A stretch of 64,000 nt of DNA from NCBI GenBank assembly GCA_002794785.1, contig NBBA01000012.1, positions 558,001 to 622,000 of the forward strand. Direction: 5' to 3'. Position 1 is the first letter of the stretch, and every line of letters starts with the position of its first letter. Source of the DNA: Coniferiporia sulphurascens. Taxonomy: Eukaryota > Basidiomycota > Agaricomycetes > Hymenochaetales > Hymenochaetaceae. Position numbers and translations under genes: made by a program. The notes beneath the pieces were generated by a model. It made no database searches and was not told where the DNA came from. It saw only the letters and a program-made list of their open reading frames with translations. Of the stretch, positions 1-11,289 are shown one piece after another.

Positions 1-937
1 CCAGAGCCCTGGAACGTCCAGAGTATGTAATGTAGCATGCTGGAGTTATCCTGGAAACATGCCCTTGCTTGCAGAGCCATGAGGCCTGTTGTATTTAGTG
101 GTAGCAGGTTGTTTTGATAATTGAATTTTGTTCCCCCCAGTTTTTATCTATTGTGTGCATTGGAGTGTTTTGTTCAAGCTCCCTGTTGTTCCCCTCTTTG
201 TTCCCTGTTGTCCCTGGTCCTCTGGACCACCCCCCTGATGTTCCCAGAACTCCGGCACACCCCTCCTTGACACTCCAAGAGACCCCTACTCCCCCCAGGA
301 TGGCTGTGCAGTGCACCCTGCCCACAAACCTTTCAGTAATTAGACCATGACTGGCCTCAAGCACTACCAGCCTGAGGTACCTCACAAGAATCTTAATGGA
401 GTTGCTTATGCCCCAAACATGGCATATTTGGAGCAAGGCCATTAGCTAGCTTAGTGGAAGTGAGCAGTGCCATTACCATGATGGTGATATGTGCTTTCAC
501 TCCTACTCAGACTGCTTCTCCTTTAACTCTCACCCCTTTGTTCACTAACAGATTTGGTCAGATTTATCTTATTTTTAATGGCATAATTTTTGCTCTGACT
601 CTATCTAGTGAGTTTACACAGAAGTGAGCCCTATACACAACAAACATTCTGCCAGAACTACCATATGACTGAAAAAGAATAATACATGAAATTTGTGTGT
701 ACAAAAAATGGACCCCAGACAGTCTGTGACAACCAAATATTTTCATATACAAAGAGTGGGCATGCTGTATGCACCCACACCACACAGCTATCCCAATTTG
801 GAAAAAAGTGCAGAGCCCAGTGTGTGTGCACAGTTTCTGTGCACACATGCAATGTGGTGTGTACAGCACTCTCTTAGAATATATTTACAATAGAAGAGAA
901 TACACACTAAGAGTATCTGGTACATTGGCAGCCTGAA
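1..937. other. Unassigned sequence at the window edge
   Basis: I recognise no gene or repeat family here. Composition is more AT-rich than the LINE DNA to the right, and open frames are short (about 115 codons at most) and lack any family resemblance. The only structure I see is the palindrome at 823-847. The segment ends where a 5'-truncated LINE begins near 938, so it may be the original insertion target of that LINE. Confidence 0.5.
823..847. repeat. Perfect 10-bp inverted repeat, 5-nt spacer
   Basis: Arms TGTGTGCACA (823-832) and TGTGCACACA (838-847) flank GTTTC. It lies in a GT/CA-rich patch that also contains GTGTGTACA near 693 and 858. No function can be assigned; alternating purine-pyrimidine sequence of this kind often forms palindromes by chance. 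Confidence 0.6.
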
Positions 938-3514
938 GTGCAGAGAATGCCCACTTGAAGGGCCTTGTGTGTTCAGTCCTTGCAGTCAACATACAGGGCT
1001 TCTTTGACTTGGTGCATCCCCACCTCCTCCACCAACAACTGCTGGAGCTCCAGTGCCCACCTGACATGGCGGACAGGCAGGTCGCTGTCGCTTTCGATGG
1101 CACCACCCTCCCAACTGCCCCCAAACCCGACTTCGGCACCCCCCAGGGATCGCCAGTCTCCCCTATCCTGTCAACAATCTTTGTGGGTGTGGTACTCCGG
1201 TGCTTTCACCAAGCCAGCACCACAGCGCTTGCATATGTTGATGACCATTTACTAATATGTGTTGGCCCCTCGGTTGCATCCAACTGCTGCTGCCTGGCAG
1301 ATGCATACCACCAGCTCAATGGCCTCTTTGGCAACATTGGTCTCAACATCAAAGCTGCCAAAACTGAGGCCCTCCACTTCCACCCACCTCGGCACAGAAC
1401 TGGCTACCAAAACTGGGACACTGCCAGGATCCAAATCGACCCCAACACCCTCATCCGACCATCCCGCCCACTTAGGTGGCTCGGTATTTGGTGGGACCCA
1501 GGCCTTACCTTCAAGGCCCATGTTGAGTGAATGTGCTCCAAGGGACTCTCCACCCTTGCCACCCTCTGCATCCTAGGCAACACCAAACACAGAGTCTCCG
1601 CCCTACTCCCAGTGACTGTACATCAGCTGTGTCTGCTCTGTCTTAGCATGGGGCGCACCGGTCTGTACCATGGCCACCACCAGAAAACCCTGGTCAACTG
1701 TCTCCAGTCTGTGCAAAACACGGCCTGCTGGGATCCTCAGTGTCTATAAAGGCACCTCCCCCTTTTCTACTAATTTCCTTTGCTCAGTCCCTCCCCTTTC
1801 TTTTTACTTTGAATATTTAAAAATGTCCCATTCTCTGCGCCTCTGGTGCACCCCCCACTCTATTGGTCGCAAACACTTTCATACCATAACTAATAGACCT
1901 TTCTCCCTTTCTCTGCAGGTCCAGGTCCCCTGGGTACAACCTGTCCCTGCATACATGCATCCCCCTTGGATGGATCCATTGGCCTTTACAGGTGGATGGG
2001 TCACATTCACCCTCCCCTCCCTCCTGGTTACTGGTGACACATGCGACGAGTTCATGCAGGCCGCCCTGGACCTCAGCACCACCCCCCACCTCCAGGTCTT
2101 TACTGATGGCTCTCGCATTGGAACAGCCTTGGGATCCACCATCTGCGCCATGCGCGGCCTGACCAAGCTTCGGTCCCACTGCCTTGCCTCCCCTACCTGT
2201 GCCACCACCATGGATGCGGAGATTTTCTCCCTCGCCACTGCCCTGGGCTGGGCTGTGCACCGCCTCCTCCCCCACCTGCCTGTCATATCAGACCTGTTCT
2301 TTCTATCCAATTCGCTGACAGCACTCAACCTTTTCCGCACTTGGGCCACCATTCCCGGCACCCACCTCCTCCACCTTTGGAAGGCGGGGGTCGAGACGCT
2401 TCTGGACTCGCATCCAGACCTCACCATTCACTTTGTGTGGTGTCTGGGTCATTTGGATGTCCCCGGGAATGAATGGGCTGATGACAAAGTGAAACTCGCC
2501 ACAGAGCTCCCCCCCTCACAACTTGCACCCTCCATCTCTGCCCTCAAGGAGGTGGCCACCAAGACCCTTGTCAAAAGGTGGACACTATCCCTGGCCCAAC
2601 CCCTCACCTCCACTGCCAACAAGTATTTGGCAGTGCATGGCATCCCTTCCTGCCGCCTGCAGAAACTGCTCACCCACTCCATGGACCACCCTCACCACCA
2701 CCTCCCTGCAGTGGTGCAAGTCCTCTGCCACACCAGTCCCTATGGGGGCTACTAGCTGAGCTTTGACTCAGCCTACTGGTGCAGGCATGGCCTGATCTCC
2801 CACTGCAGATGGCACAAACACCCACCCTGGCCTGTGCAGACGACTGCTCACATTTTGGGTGGGTGCTCTACCTTCTGACCCTGTATTTGGCACATCTGGC
2901 CAGCCAAAATCCCCCTCCGAGTCCACCACTCTGAGTGGGCTGATGAAAACCGTATTCCGGTTCTGCATCGCTGGCTTCGGCTGATGGGACATCTGAACTG
3001 CCTCTCTGACAGAACCTCTGGCACCATTCACCTGGCTTTCGCCACAATGGAGCTTGAGGGCCACCCTACCGATGAGGATATGGACCTGGACCTCCTTTGG
3101 GAATACATGCGTCATATGCTCGGACCCTGTACCAAGGACTCAGACCTGGCTCTTCTGGAGCTTTCAGGTGTGCTCCCACCATTTCTCTCTGATCTGTGAC
3201 CACCTTTCAGAATTCTAATTGTATGTCTCAGCCAGCACTCTCGCCCTCCCTTTCTCCATTCTAAGCTTCTTCCTTAACCTGCCCTCATCTGTTGGTTTTG
3301 TCATAGCGATATGTACTCCTCCTTTCACTTTTGGGTCTCTGTACTAATAGGGGACCTTCACACTGTGGCACCCTTCAGGGAGCAGGTCCCCCACCCAGTT
3401 TCATGCATTGCGCAATGACAGGTGCCTCCATTGTTATGTAGTTAGGGCCCCCCCTTTGGGGGGGCAGCTTGTAATTATGTAATACTGCAGGAATAATTTA
3501 AAAAAATAAAAAAA
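938..3514 (+). mobile_element. LINE copy A, 5'-truncated (subfamily III-like)
   Basis: This non-LTR retrotransposon starts inside the reverse transcriptase. The match to other copies begins around 938, just upstream of the conserved block that reads VCSVLAVNIQGFFD. It runs through RT, RNase H and the 3' UTR to an A-rich tail at about 3495-3514. The 3' UTR carries the C-run/G-run hairpin near 3449-3466 and the terminal GCAGGAATAATTTAAA signature seen at the end of the other subfamily II and III copies. 5' truncation is typical of target-primed reverse transcription. The tail is followed directly by another LINE scrap. Confidence 0.92.
955..3199 (+). pseudogene. LINE A ORF2 remnant: reverse transcriptase palm to RNase H
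   Basis: This is the C-terminal half of a LINE ORF2 protein, which would copy LINE RNA at the nicked target. Residues visible include RT motif GTPQGSPVSPILS (about 1135-1176) and the catalytic YVDD at 1234-1245. Further on is RNase H with FTDGS (from about 2099), the acidic MDAEIFSL block (about 2212) and a NEWAD block (about 2467). The third RNase H position reads LSNSLTAL where other copies have LSDSLTAL, so an Asp is lost. The frame is broken by TGA at 1528, local shifts near 1610-1740, and stops at 2753 and 2878. The first two stops sit where other copies have an Arg or Trp codon. Non-functional. Confidence 0.9.
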
Positions 3515-3790
3515 GAGGCCCTCACTGCCAATCCCAATGACAAACAGATGGAGGAAATATGATAGAGAAACTCTCTATCTTGCAGTGGAACACCACCTGC
3601 TCACTTGTGGCAATACATTCCCTAATTCCCATCCTCACAACTGACCCCTCCCCCTGCACCTAATTCTTATCCAGGAACCCCCCTGGTATCAAATTGGTCT
3701 GCAACCCTCCCTCACTGACCTGGCTGGCACCCCGGTCCTCAATGTCCCCACCATCCCCAGCTATGTGCCTGTTCTACCTCCAGAGGTCCA
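3515..3790 (+). mobile_element. LINE scrap: ORF1 end and endonuclease start
   Basis: A 276-bp piece covering the last ~15 codons of ORF1 (ending ME EI then TGA), the ATGA overlap at 3559-3562, and the first ~75 codons of the endonuclease, including LILIQEPPWYQIG with the catalytic Glu. It is trapped between the tail of LINE A and the tRNA-like element. Nearest relatives are the subfamily II copies near 27100 and 46900. Confidence 0.88.
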
Positions 3791-3892
3791 GGGGCTGCAA
3801 TGGTGCAGTGGTCTGGTGTGTGCCAAGTGTCCAAGTTTGGCTACTGTTCAGGATTGGGGTTCGACTCCCCTTTGAACCTGGATTCAGGCACC
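3791..3892 (+). mobile_element. tRNA-derived Pol III head, SINE-like
   Basis: Two internal RNA polymerase III promoter boxes are visible. Box A, TGGTGCAGTGG (3801-3811), matches TRGCNNAGTGG except at one position. Box B, GGTTCGACTCC (3858-3868), is a perfect match. The T arm can pair GGGG with CCCC (3856-3859 with 3867-3870). If the acceptor strand is 3794-3800 and its partner 3872-3878, five of seven pairs form. The D and anticodon arms are degenerate and the A-B spacing (57 nt) is longer than in most tRNAs. I therefore read it as a tRNA-derived SINE head or tRNA pseudogene, not a working tRNA. A solo LTR interrupts it at 3893. Confidence 0.6.
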
Positions 3893-4447
3893 TGTTACAA
3901 TTTTCCTTTACTTTCCTTATGCGCTGACTCAATTCCTCTTCGTCATCATCAGTCAGTGCAACTCCCCCATTTCTCTGCCTTACTCATCCTTATTCGTCTT
4001 GCGCCATAAGACGCCATGATGACGCCTTCTTGCACCATCATGACATGCTTTGCTTACTGATACCTTCAATTGTATTACCAAGACAGTCCTTGGGTTTCCA
4101 TGACCTTCCATAGCCATGTAAACATACTAATACACGACCCTACAGTAGCAAACACATAGAGTAGCATATAAGCATGTAACGTCAGTAGCACAAGCCTAAG
4201 CTTGTGCTCTTTGTTCATACAAGCCCATTATCTGCTACCACCCATCTACTGTGTGCCCTTTGGCCATTAGTCGCTTTGTCGTAACCCGACTCGCTACAGA
4301 AGCCTACCGCGTCCACATCACCGATCAGGAAGCCCCACCGACAATCACCCTCGACTTACGACATCTAGGAAGCCCCGTTGCCATACCATCAGTCCCGATG
4401 ATCAGGAAGCCCCGACGTCGATCACCGCATAACCGTTGAGCTTAACA
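3893..4447 (+). mobile_element. Solo LTR S1 (family S), TSD gcacc
   Basis: A 555-bp element with TGTTA...TAACA ends and a perfect 5-bp duplication GCACC at 3888-3892 and 4448-4452. TG/CA ends plus a 5-bp duplication indicate integrase-mediated LTR retrotransposon insertion. No internal coding region is present, so the copy was reduced to one LTR by LTR-LTR recombination. Family features, in order: an 11-bp inverted repeat near the 5' end enclosing TGACTCA in most copies, a GCATATAAGC TATA-like site, a short GC hairpin right after it, and three or four diverged repeats around AGGAAGCCCC in the last 150 bp. Confidence 0.93.
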
Positions 4448-4452
4448 GCACC

Positions 4453-4699
4453 TGCCGGAAAATGCCTGCCAGTTTGATGAAGCACATATGACTAAACCAC
4501 TGATGCCGCACCCCTTGGCCTACCCTGGGCCATTAGGAATTCCCATGGGTGGGGTTTCCTTCTCACCCAAAGGGTCCCACAGGCAGACTGTCCATGTGCA
4601 GTCGGAGCATGGAACCCAGGCAACTGGGAGGTCGGGCTTCCCCCCTGTTTGCGGGGTGGGAGGTTTTTCGGCCACCACCATTACCCAGACCCAGCTGAA
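4453..4699 (+). other. Body downstream of the tRNA-like head
   Basis: This sequence continues the element interrupted by solo LTR S1. It is not similar to other LINE copies in the window. It holds a G/C-rich foldable stretch (about 4630-4660) followed by TTTTT at about 4660, which could end a Pol III transcript. It joins recognisable LINE ORF1 sequence around 4700. It may be a SINE body or the unusual 5' end of LINE B; I cannot decide from one copy. Confidence 0.4.
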
Positions 4700-6347
4700 G
4701 GCCGCTCCAGCTGGGGCTCCAATGATGTATGCTCAGTTAGCTGAAATAGCTGCTAACCTCCCCCAACCACAGGTGACCCCAGCAGCCCCCACCAAGAAGG
4801 CAAAGAAAGTCCAACAACCCCTGCCCCCACCTGAAATGTATTCCAAGGACCCAACCTTGGTCCTTGTTAAGCTCAACGGTTACGAGGTGATCGATGTTGG
4901 GACTTCCTGATTGTCGAGGCTGGGAGTACGGCAACGGGGCTTCCTAGATGTCGTAAGTCGAAGATGATCGTCAGTGGGGCTTCCTGATCGACGATATAGA
5001 CATGGTATGCTTCTTCAGTGAAGTCGGGTTACAACGAAGCTATTACTGGCTGGAGGCACACAGTAGACTGGTGGTAGCAGATAAGGGGCTTGTATGAACA
5101 AAGAGCACAAGCTTAGGGCTTGTGCTACTGAAGTTACATGCTTATATGCTACTCTATGTGTTTGCTACTGTAGCGACTTGGTTAGGTGTGTTTACCAGAC
5201 TATGGAAGGTCATGGAAACTCAAGGAGAGCCTTGGTAATACAAGTTCGGTGATCAGTAAGCAAAGCACGTCATGATGGTGCAATAAGGCATCATCATGGC
5301 GTCTTATGGTGCAAGGCGAATAAGGATGAGTAAGGCAGAGGAATAGGGGAGTTGCGCTGACTGATGATGATGAAGGGGAAGTGAGTCAGCGCAATAAGGG
5401 AAAAGTAAAGGAAAATTGTAACAGTCCTAACACCATGAGACCTCATTGCACCTGCCGCTATGCGTAAGTCAGGCGCCTCTCTCACCAAATTGGCTCGGAG
5501 CTTCTTCCAGGCCCTGCCCACTGCTGACACGGTCACTGTGTTGTCCTCTACATTCAATGCAAAGGGCAACCTGGTGACCACATTTGCAGAAAGGCCAGCC
5601 TCCTCCACCCCCACCACATTGGCAATCATCGACTGCCATGCAGATGCATTCATGAAGTTCATGTGTGACTGCTGCCTTGCCCGCCCAGCAGATCAGCCCC
5701 TCTTGGACTGGTTCCAACTAACCCCCTCCAGAGTCCACCCTAGATCGACTTTGTGCATCTCAATGGTGCCCTGCTGGGACATCTTCTTTGGGCAAAACCC
5801 CCACCCTATCACCAAGGCGGCCCTCCTCAAAGAAGTCCGGATGAACCCCTCCCTCCACCACCTCGATTTCGTGGTGGCACCACACTATGCAACACTGCCG
5901 GAGAAACTCCCCCTATTGCAGAGGTACCCAGTATCATTCACCTTCATCAACCCAGATGGTCAAATCTGAGCTCCCCTCCTCAAGAGGAACCAGGTGTACC
6001 TATTTGGAACCTCCCTCCACCTCTCAGTTCCTCCAGTCTGCCCAGGCCACACTCAATGTGAGTGCTGCCAGGGACTCGGCCATGGAAAGAAGGGGTGCCA
6101 AGCCCAGGCCCATTGTGCTGAATGTGCTGGTCAGCACTTAATGGCCAATCATCATAAGTCCTGTGCTTACTGCGCAGCCGAGGCGATTGAAGGAGATGCC
6201 TGCCCCCACCCCCGCCAATGCGCTAACTGCCAAGGCGACCACCCTGCCACCCTTCCAACCTGCCCAAAGAAGAAGCACTTCCATGCCATCGACTCTGCCC
6301 TCCAGGAAGAAGAGGAAAGCAATGCCTTCATGGAGGAGGACCAATGA
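4700..6347 (+). pseudogene. LINE B ORF1, nucleic-acid binding protein with zinc knuckles
   Basis: ORF1 proteins of such LINEs bind the element RNA. The N-terminal part is missing. The remaining sequence runs from an Ala/Pro-rich segment through PPEMYSKDPTLVL (split by solo LTR S2), a central domain (about 5460-5970), then Cys/His clusters at about 6050-6270. The clusters are a CCHC knuckle CECCQGLGHGKKGC and two further Cys/His pairs including CANCQGDHPATLPTC. There is at least one frameshift near 5970. The stop TGA at 6345-6347 overlaps the ORF2 start ATG at 6344. Confidence 0.88.
4865..5423 (-). mobile_element. Solo LTR S2 (family S), TSD gtcct
   Basis: A 559-bp solo LTR with the duplication GTCCT at 4860-4864 and 5424-5428. 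It is inserted in LINE B ORF1 directly after the codons for DPTLVL. Its inverted repeat arms are unmutated (TTGCGCTGACT with AGTCAGCGCAA). Confidence 0.95.
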
Positions 6348-8426
6348 GTGCACAAATTTGTGTACTCCAGTGGAACACCACCCACTCACTTGCGGCAATT
6401 CATTCCTTAATCCCTGTCCTCACTAATGAACCCTCCCCCCCTCACCTGATTCTGATCCAGGAGCTGCCATGGTATCAAATCGGACTGCAACCCTCCCTCA
6501 CAAACCCAGATGGGGACCCAGTCTTCAATGTACCAACAATCCCTGGCTTCGTCCCAGTACTCCCGCCTGCCACCCGACCCAGGGTGGTAACTTACATCTC
6601 AAGGTCCCTCCCCCAATCTTCATGGTCAGTTGTTGGCCCTGCCTCCAGTGGGACTGATGTCATGACCATGGAGATCCGCAGCAACCTCCTGGTCCAGGTG
6701 TGCAACTACTACAGTATGCTGCCCCCAGATTGGCAGAATCAAGACTGGGGTACCAAGGTGAGATGTTCCTCCTCTCTCTACCTTGCCTCCACCCTCATGG
6801 TGGTGGGCAACTTTAACCATCGCCACCACTTGTGGTCCGACCTCGACTCCACCTGAGAGGAAGATTGCAGGGTGCAACCCCTAGACAAATTCTTCAGGGA
6901 AAATGGCCTTGAACCTGCCCACCCTCCCAACTGTGACACTAGACCCCTCCCAGGGCAATGATGATGTCCAATCGACATGGTATGGACTCCTCCAACAATT
7001 AACCCAGAGTCCATCATGGACTCCTTCTCTAACACCCAGTCACCACTCTTGGACCACCACATACTGCAATGGTCAATACCCACAACACTACCCCACCCCA
7101 CACCAATGACTAGAAAACTCGGGAAGGAGGATAAGGACAGTTGGACAGAGCTGGCATTTCCAGCACTCACAGTAGCATTCACCCTCCTGGTATCAGATGC
7201 TAACTCCTTAGATCTGAAGGCAAGTGCCGTCCTCAAAGCCATGACAGATGCCCTCCAGCCTTTCACCACAATCCGCTCTCCATCGAAGACAGCAGTACCA
7301 TGGTGGTTGTCCAACTGCCAGAACCTACTGAATTCGATACACAGTGCGCAAACTCCAACTGCTAAATCAGCAGCCAGACAGGCCTTCAAGAGAGGCATCA
7401 GAGCTGCAAAGCGGACTTACTACTCAGAACAGGTGTCAGAGGCTGACCCCTCTAACATCTGGTTGTGGGCCAAGTGTAGCCTAGGCATCTGCCCTACCCA
7501 AGTTCCCTTGCTCAAATGTGGAGATGGCACCTTCACCCAGATGCATGAAGAAAAGGGTGAGCTGTTCCAGTCTACCTTCTTTCCACTGCCCCCCCACTCC
7601 CAGCAGTGGGCCTTGGCCCCCTGCCTCCCCCTACCCCAGCTGTGCTGCCATTACTCTTTTCTGAGCTTACAGGAGCACTGGCTGATACCTCCAACTTGTC
7701 AGCTCCAGGCCCTTCAGGGATCGGGTATTGCCCCCTCAAATGGGTGGTTGATGCCTATCCTGACGAGGTACTTATGCTTTTCAACGATTGCTTGTGACTG
7801 GGACACCACCCAGCCTGCTGGCAGATGGAAAAAGTCGTGATGCTCAGGAAGCCAAACAAGATGGACCCATTCTCCCCCTGCTCCTACTGCCCCATTACCC
7901 TTGAGGAAACCTTGGGCAAGTTACTCGAGAAAATGATTGCTAACTGGCTCCAGTACCTCGCTAACCAGTGGGACTGGCTGCCACCTAACCAATATGGGGG
8001 TTGTCAAGGCCATTTGGTCTATGATGCTGCCCAGCACCTCCTACAGATCGTCAAGGGCGCCCATTCGAAGGGCCTGGTATGCTCCATCTTAGCAGTGGAC
8101 ATTCAGGGCTTCTTCGACTTGGTGGACCCAAGACAACTCCACCACCAGCTATTGGAGATGGGATGCCCACCAGACATGGCATCATGGTGCCTCTCCTTCA
8201 TGACGAGCAGGGAAGTGGCCGTCTCCTTCGATGGCACAACCTTACCGACCACACCTAAACCTGACCTCGGCACCCCCCAAGGGTCGCCGGTGTCACCCAT
8301 CCTTTCAACCATCTTTGCCGGCATTGTTCTGCAGCGCTTTCAACAGCATGGCTCTCAACTGCTGGCCTACATTGATGATCACCTCATTGCTTGTGTGGGT
8401 ACCTCAGTAACTGCTAACTGCAGATC
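6344..8426 (+). pseudogene. LINE B ORF2, endonuclease and first part of RT
   Basis: Endonuclease of the APE type, about 6344-7100: it opens with VLQWNTTHS, has the QELPWYQIG block (catalytic Glu; other copies read QEPPW), GNFNHRHH (other copies GDFN, so a key Asp is changed to Asn) and SDHHIL (catalytic His). RT follows: the finger/palm block VDIQGFFDLVD (about 8097), GTPQGSPVSP (about 8270) and YIDD at 8368-8379. Frameshifts near 6960-6980 and 7790 and stops at 6854 and 7795 break the frame. It is cut by solo LTR S3 after TANCRS and resumes at 8993. Confidence 0.9.
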
Positions 8427-8987
8427 TGTTAAGCTCTGTGGAATGCTGATGATCAACAATGGTGCTTCCTGAGGTCAGTTAACTGAGTGGTCAGTGTCAG
8501 TGCTTCCTGATGCCATTAACAAGGTTGATCGACGAAGGGGCTTCCTGATCATCGGTGATGCGTGGTGTCTTCCTAGGTGGAGTTGGGTTATGACAAAGTG
8601 GTGAGTAACTGGCTAGAGCACACAGCAGCTAGTGAGGTGCATGTAATAGGCTTGTATGAACAAAGAGCACAAGCTTAGGGCTTGTGCTTATTGACTTTAC
8701 ATGTCTTTTATACTACTCTATGTGTTTGCTACTGTAGTGGGTGGTCAGGGATGGTTTACATGGCTATGGAAGGTCATGGAATGACATAGAACTATCAGTA
8801 AGCAGATGGTGTCCATGATGATGCAATAAGGCATCATCATGGTGTAATAGAGTGGGGGTGAGTAAGGATGGCGCAATAAGGCATCATCATGGTGCAATAT
8901 AGAGAGATGGGGGAGTTATGCTGACTGGTGATGACAAAGAGGAAGTGAGTCAGCATAAATAAGGAGAAACGAAGGAAAAATGTAACA
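8427..8987 (-). mobile_element. Solo LTR S3 (family S), TSD agatc
   Basis: A 561-bp solo LTR with AGATC at 8422-8426 and 8988-8992, inserted in the RT of LINE B. It is more diverged than most copies (the proximal AGGAAGCCCC-type repeats are altered). Its inverted repeat arms have changed together, to TTATGCTGACT and AGTCAGCATAA. Confidence 0.94.
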
Positions 8988-8992
8988 AGATC

Positions 8993-10089
8993 CCTTGCTT
9001 GTGCATACCAGCAACTCGACCTCTGCTTCTGCCAAATTGGTCTCAACATTGAGCTGGCAAAGATGGAGGCCCTCCATTTCCACCCACCCAGGCAACGCAC
9101 CAGCTACCACCGCTGGGACACCGCTGGGATCCAAATTGACACCAACACCCTGATTCGGCCCACCAACCCCCTGCAATGGCTAGGGATTTGGTGGGATGCC
9201 AGCCTCACATTCCAACCACATGTGGAGCACATGTGCTCCAAGGGACTCTCCACATTGGCAGCCCTCCGCATTCTGGGTAACACTGAATGCGGCCTCTCAG
9301 CCATCCACCTCTGCCGTCTCTACACTGCCTGTGTACACACCATTCTAGCTTGGGGTGCACCAGTATGGTACCATGGAAGATGACAAAAAACCCTGGTCAA
9401 CTGACTACAGGCCATGCAGAACACTGCTTGCCATTGTATCTTAGGCATCTACAAGGGCGCGTCTCCCCACTCTACTAATTTTCTTTGCTCCACTCCCCCC
9501 TTCTCTGCCTATTTCGAGTATTTAAAGACCACTCATGCCTTACACCTATGGTGCACCCCCCACCATGTTGGACAGAAAAAGCTTAATCCTAATGCTAACA
9601 CTCCTTTTTCACTTTCATTGCAGGTCTGCATCCCCAGAGTCCAATGGATCCCAGCATACACACACCCCCCCTGGATGGACCCCCTTGCCTTTGGTCAAGG
9701 ACAAATCGTCTTCTCAGCCCCAAGGCAGCCAGTATCCTCGGACATGTGCAATGCCTATGTCGCCCAAGCCAGGGCTTGCTGCTCCGACTCCTCCCTGCAG
9801 GTCTTTACTGATGGATCCCACATTGGAAATGCCTCAGGCTCTGCCATCTGCAGCATGAAGGGAACACTCCCCATCACATCCCCTCGGCTTGCCTCCCCCA
9901 CTTGCACAACAGCCACTGACACTGAGATCTTCTCCTTGGCAACAGCTCCAGGCTGGGCAGCCCACCGCCTCCAACACCTACTGCTGGATGTCCAGGAGAT
10001 CTACTTCCTATTGGACTCGCTGACAGCCCTAGGCCTCTTCCACACTTGGCCCTCTGCATCAGGGGCCCAGCTCCTCCTCCTATGGAAGG

Positions 10090-10176
<87 letters not shown>

Positions 10177-10194
10177 GCGAGCACAGCTTCTTGT

Positions 10195-10226
<32 letters not shown>

Positions 10227-10276
10227 CTCTTATGGAAGTGCGGTTTGGGTTCGAGACCTCTTCTCAACTCATTTCC

Positions 10277-10323
<47 letters not shown>

Positions 10324-11103
10324 AATCATTCATCATTTCTGATGGTGCCTGGGACACGAGGCCATCCCTGGGAATGAATGGGCGGACTCCAAGGTGAAGA
10401 TGGCTACTGAGCTTCCCCCATCAACACTGGCTCCCTCTATCTCCGCACTGAAGGAAGTAGCAATGTGCACTCTCAGTGATCACTGGTCCCTACAACTGGC
10501 CCGCCCCCTCACCTCCACTGCCAACAAATATCTGGCAGTATCTGGCCCCCCCACCTGATGACCAAGAAAATTAATCACCATCTCAGTTGACCACCCCCAC
10601 TCAGAGCTCACTGCAGTGGTGCAGGTCCTCTGCTGTGCCGGTCCCTATGGGGGCTACTGGCTGAGCTTCGACTCAGCCTACCGACACAGGCATGGCCTGA
10701 TCTCCCACTGCAGGTGGCACAACCACCCTCCCTGGCCAGCACAGTCAACCTCCCATGTCCTAGGTGGATGCAAAACCTTCCAGCCATGGATATGCCATGT
10801 TTGGCCTAAGAGCAACCCCCTCCCTGTCCACCATGCCGAATGGGTGGACAAAAACCACCTCCTAGTCTTAAGGCACTAGCTCCACCTTACAGGCCACCTC
10901 AACCAGATGTCCAACTGCACAGCTGGGGCGATTCACCTTGCCTTTGCAGCCATGGACTTGGATGGCCTCCCTACTGACAACAACCTCAACCTGGACACCC
11001 TCAGGGGTTATGTGTGCAGGTTGCTCAGATCCAGGACTCAGGACATGGACCTGGCCCTTTTGGAGCTCTCAGGTACACTCCCCCCATTTCCCTCTGACTC
11101 TTG
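8993..11103 (+). pseudogene. LINE B ORF2, RT thumb and RNase H
   Basis: Continues ORF2 after solo LTR S3. It includes the RT C-terminal block MCSKGLSTLAALRILGN (about 9229) and the linker up to the TTGCAG-GTC sequence near 9619-9627. RNase H follows with VFTDGSHIGN (about 9801, catalytic Asp at 9810), DTEIFSLATAPGW (about 9920) and SLTALGLF (about 10018). The segment coding WKAG..ETLLDSF is replaced by long G, T and A runs. After 10334 the C-terminal domain resumes (GHEAIPGNEWAD, then GPYGGYWLSFDSAY and LALLELSGTLPPF). TGA stops at 9381 and 9402 fit CGA to TGA. Confidence 0.87.
10091..10320. repeat. Three giant homopolymer runs (G85, T29, A43)
   Basis: G at 10091-10175, T at 10198-10226 and A at 10278-10320, inside the RNase H of LINE B. 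The short sequences between them look like two degraded versions of the same LINE sequence: TATGGAAGGCGGGG before the G run, and TATGGAAGTGCGGTTTGGG at 10230-10248 followed by a CGAGACCTCTTCTC block. The run positions correspond to much shorter runs in sister copies. A sequencing or assembly artefact is as likely as true expansion. Confidence 0.9.
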
Positions 11104-11289
11104 ACTGCCCTTCAGATTCCACATCAGTTTCTTCTATGGCACTTGCAGCCGCTCCTTTCCTCTTCTAAGGGATCTCCTTTCCTGATCTCACCTTAGCCTG
11201 GTTGGGCTTTCTGTAGTCGTGATATGTATGCCTCTCTCTTCTCTCTCTATTTATCCCTAATAGGGCATATAAGTTCACTAGGCCTCCTT

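Larger units (their letters stand above)
4700..11289 (+). mobile_element. LINE copy B (subfamily I), near full coding length
   Basis: This copy contains partial ORF1, the ATGA overlap, endonuclease, RT, RNase H and part of the 3' UTR. It is interrupted by S2 (4865-5423) and S3 (8427-8987) and by a homopolymer cluster at 10091-10320. At 11289 its 3' UTR stops abruptly and is joined without a tail to the RNase H end of another copy (O). Subfamily I is marked by the VFTDGSHIGN type of RNase H and by a GGCCTCC...GGCCCC type of 3' UTR. Confidence 0.9.

Noticed and set aside
114..442. Overlapping open frames on both strands near the left edge (78 and 115 codons)
   Set aside because: No family resemblance, no codon bias and mutual overlap; most likely chance frames.
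1903..1920. A spliced intron ending at the TTTCTCTGCAG-GTC sequence in LINE ORF2
   Set aside because: No matching donor could be identified upstream and the protein frame reads through in all copies; kept only as a low-interest observation.
3791..3878. A functional tRNA gene
   Set aside because: Boxes A and B are good but the D and anticodon arms do not fold properly, the acceptor stem has two mismatches and the A-B spacing is too long.
4223..4440. CRISPR-like array from the repeated AGGAAGCCCC motifs
   Set aside because: The repeats are few, diverged, unevenly spaced and are part of the LTR 3' region; the organism is eukaryotic.
10001..10342. Frames with poly-Gly, poly-Pro or poly-Lys stretches
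   Set aside because: Translations of the homopolymer runs, not genes.
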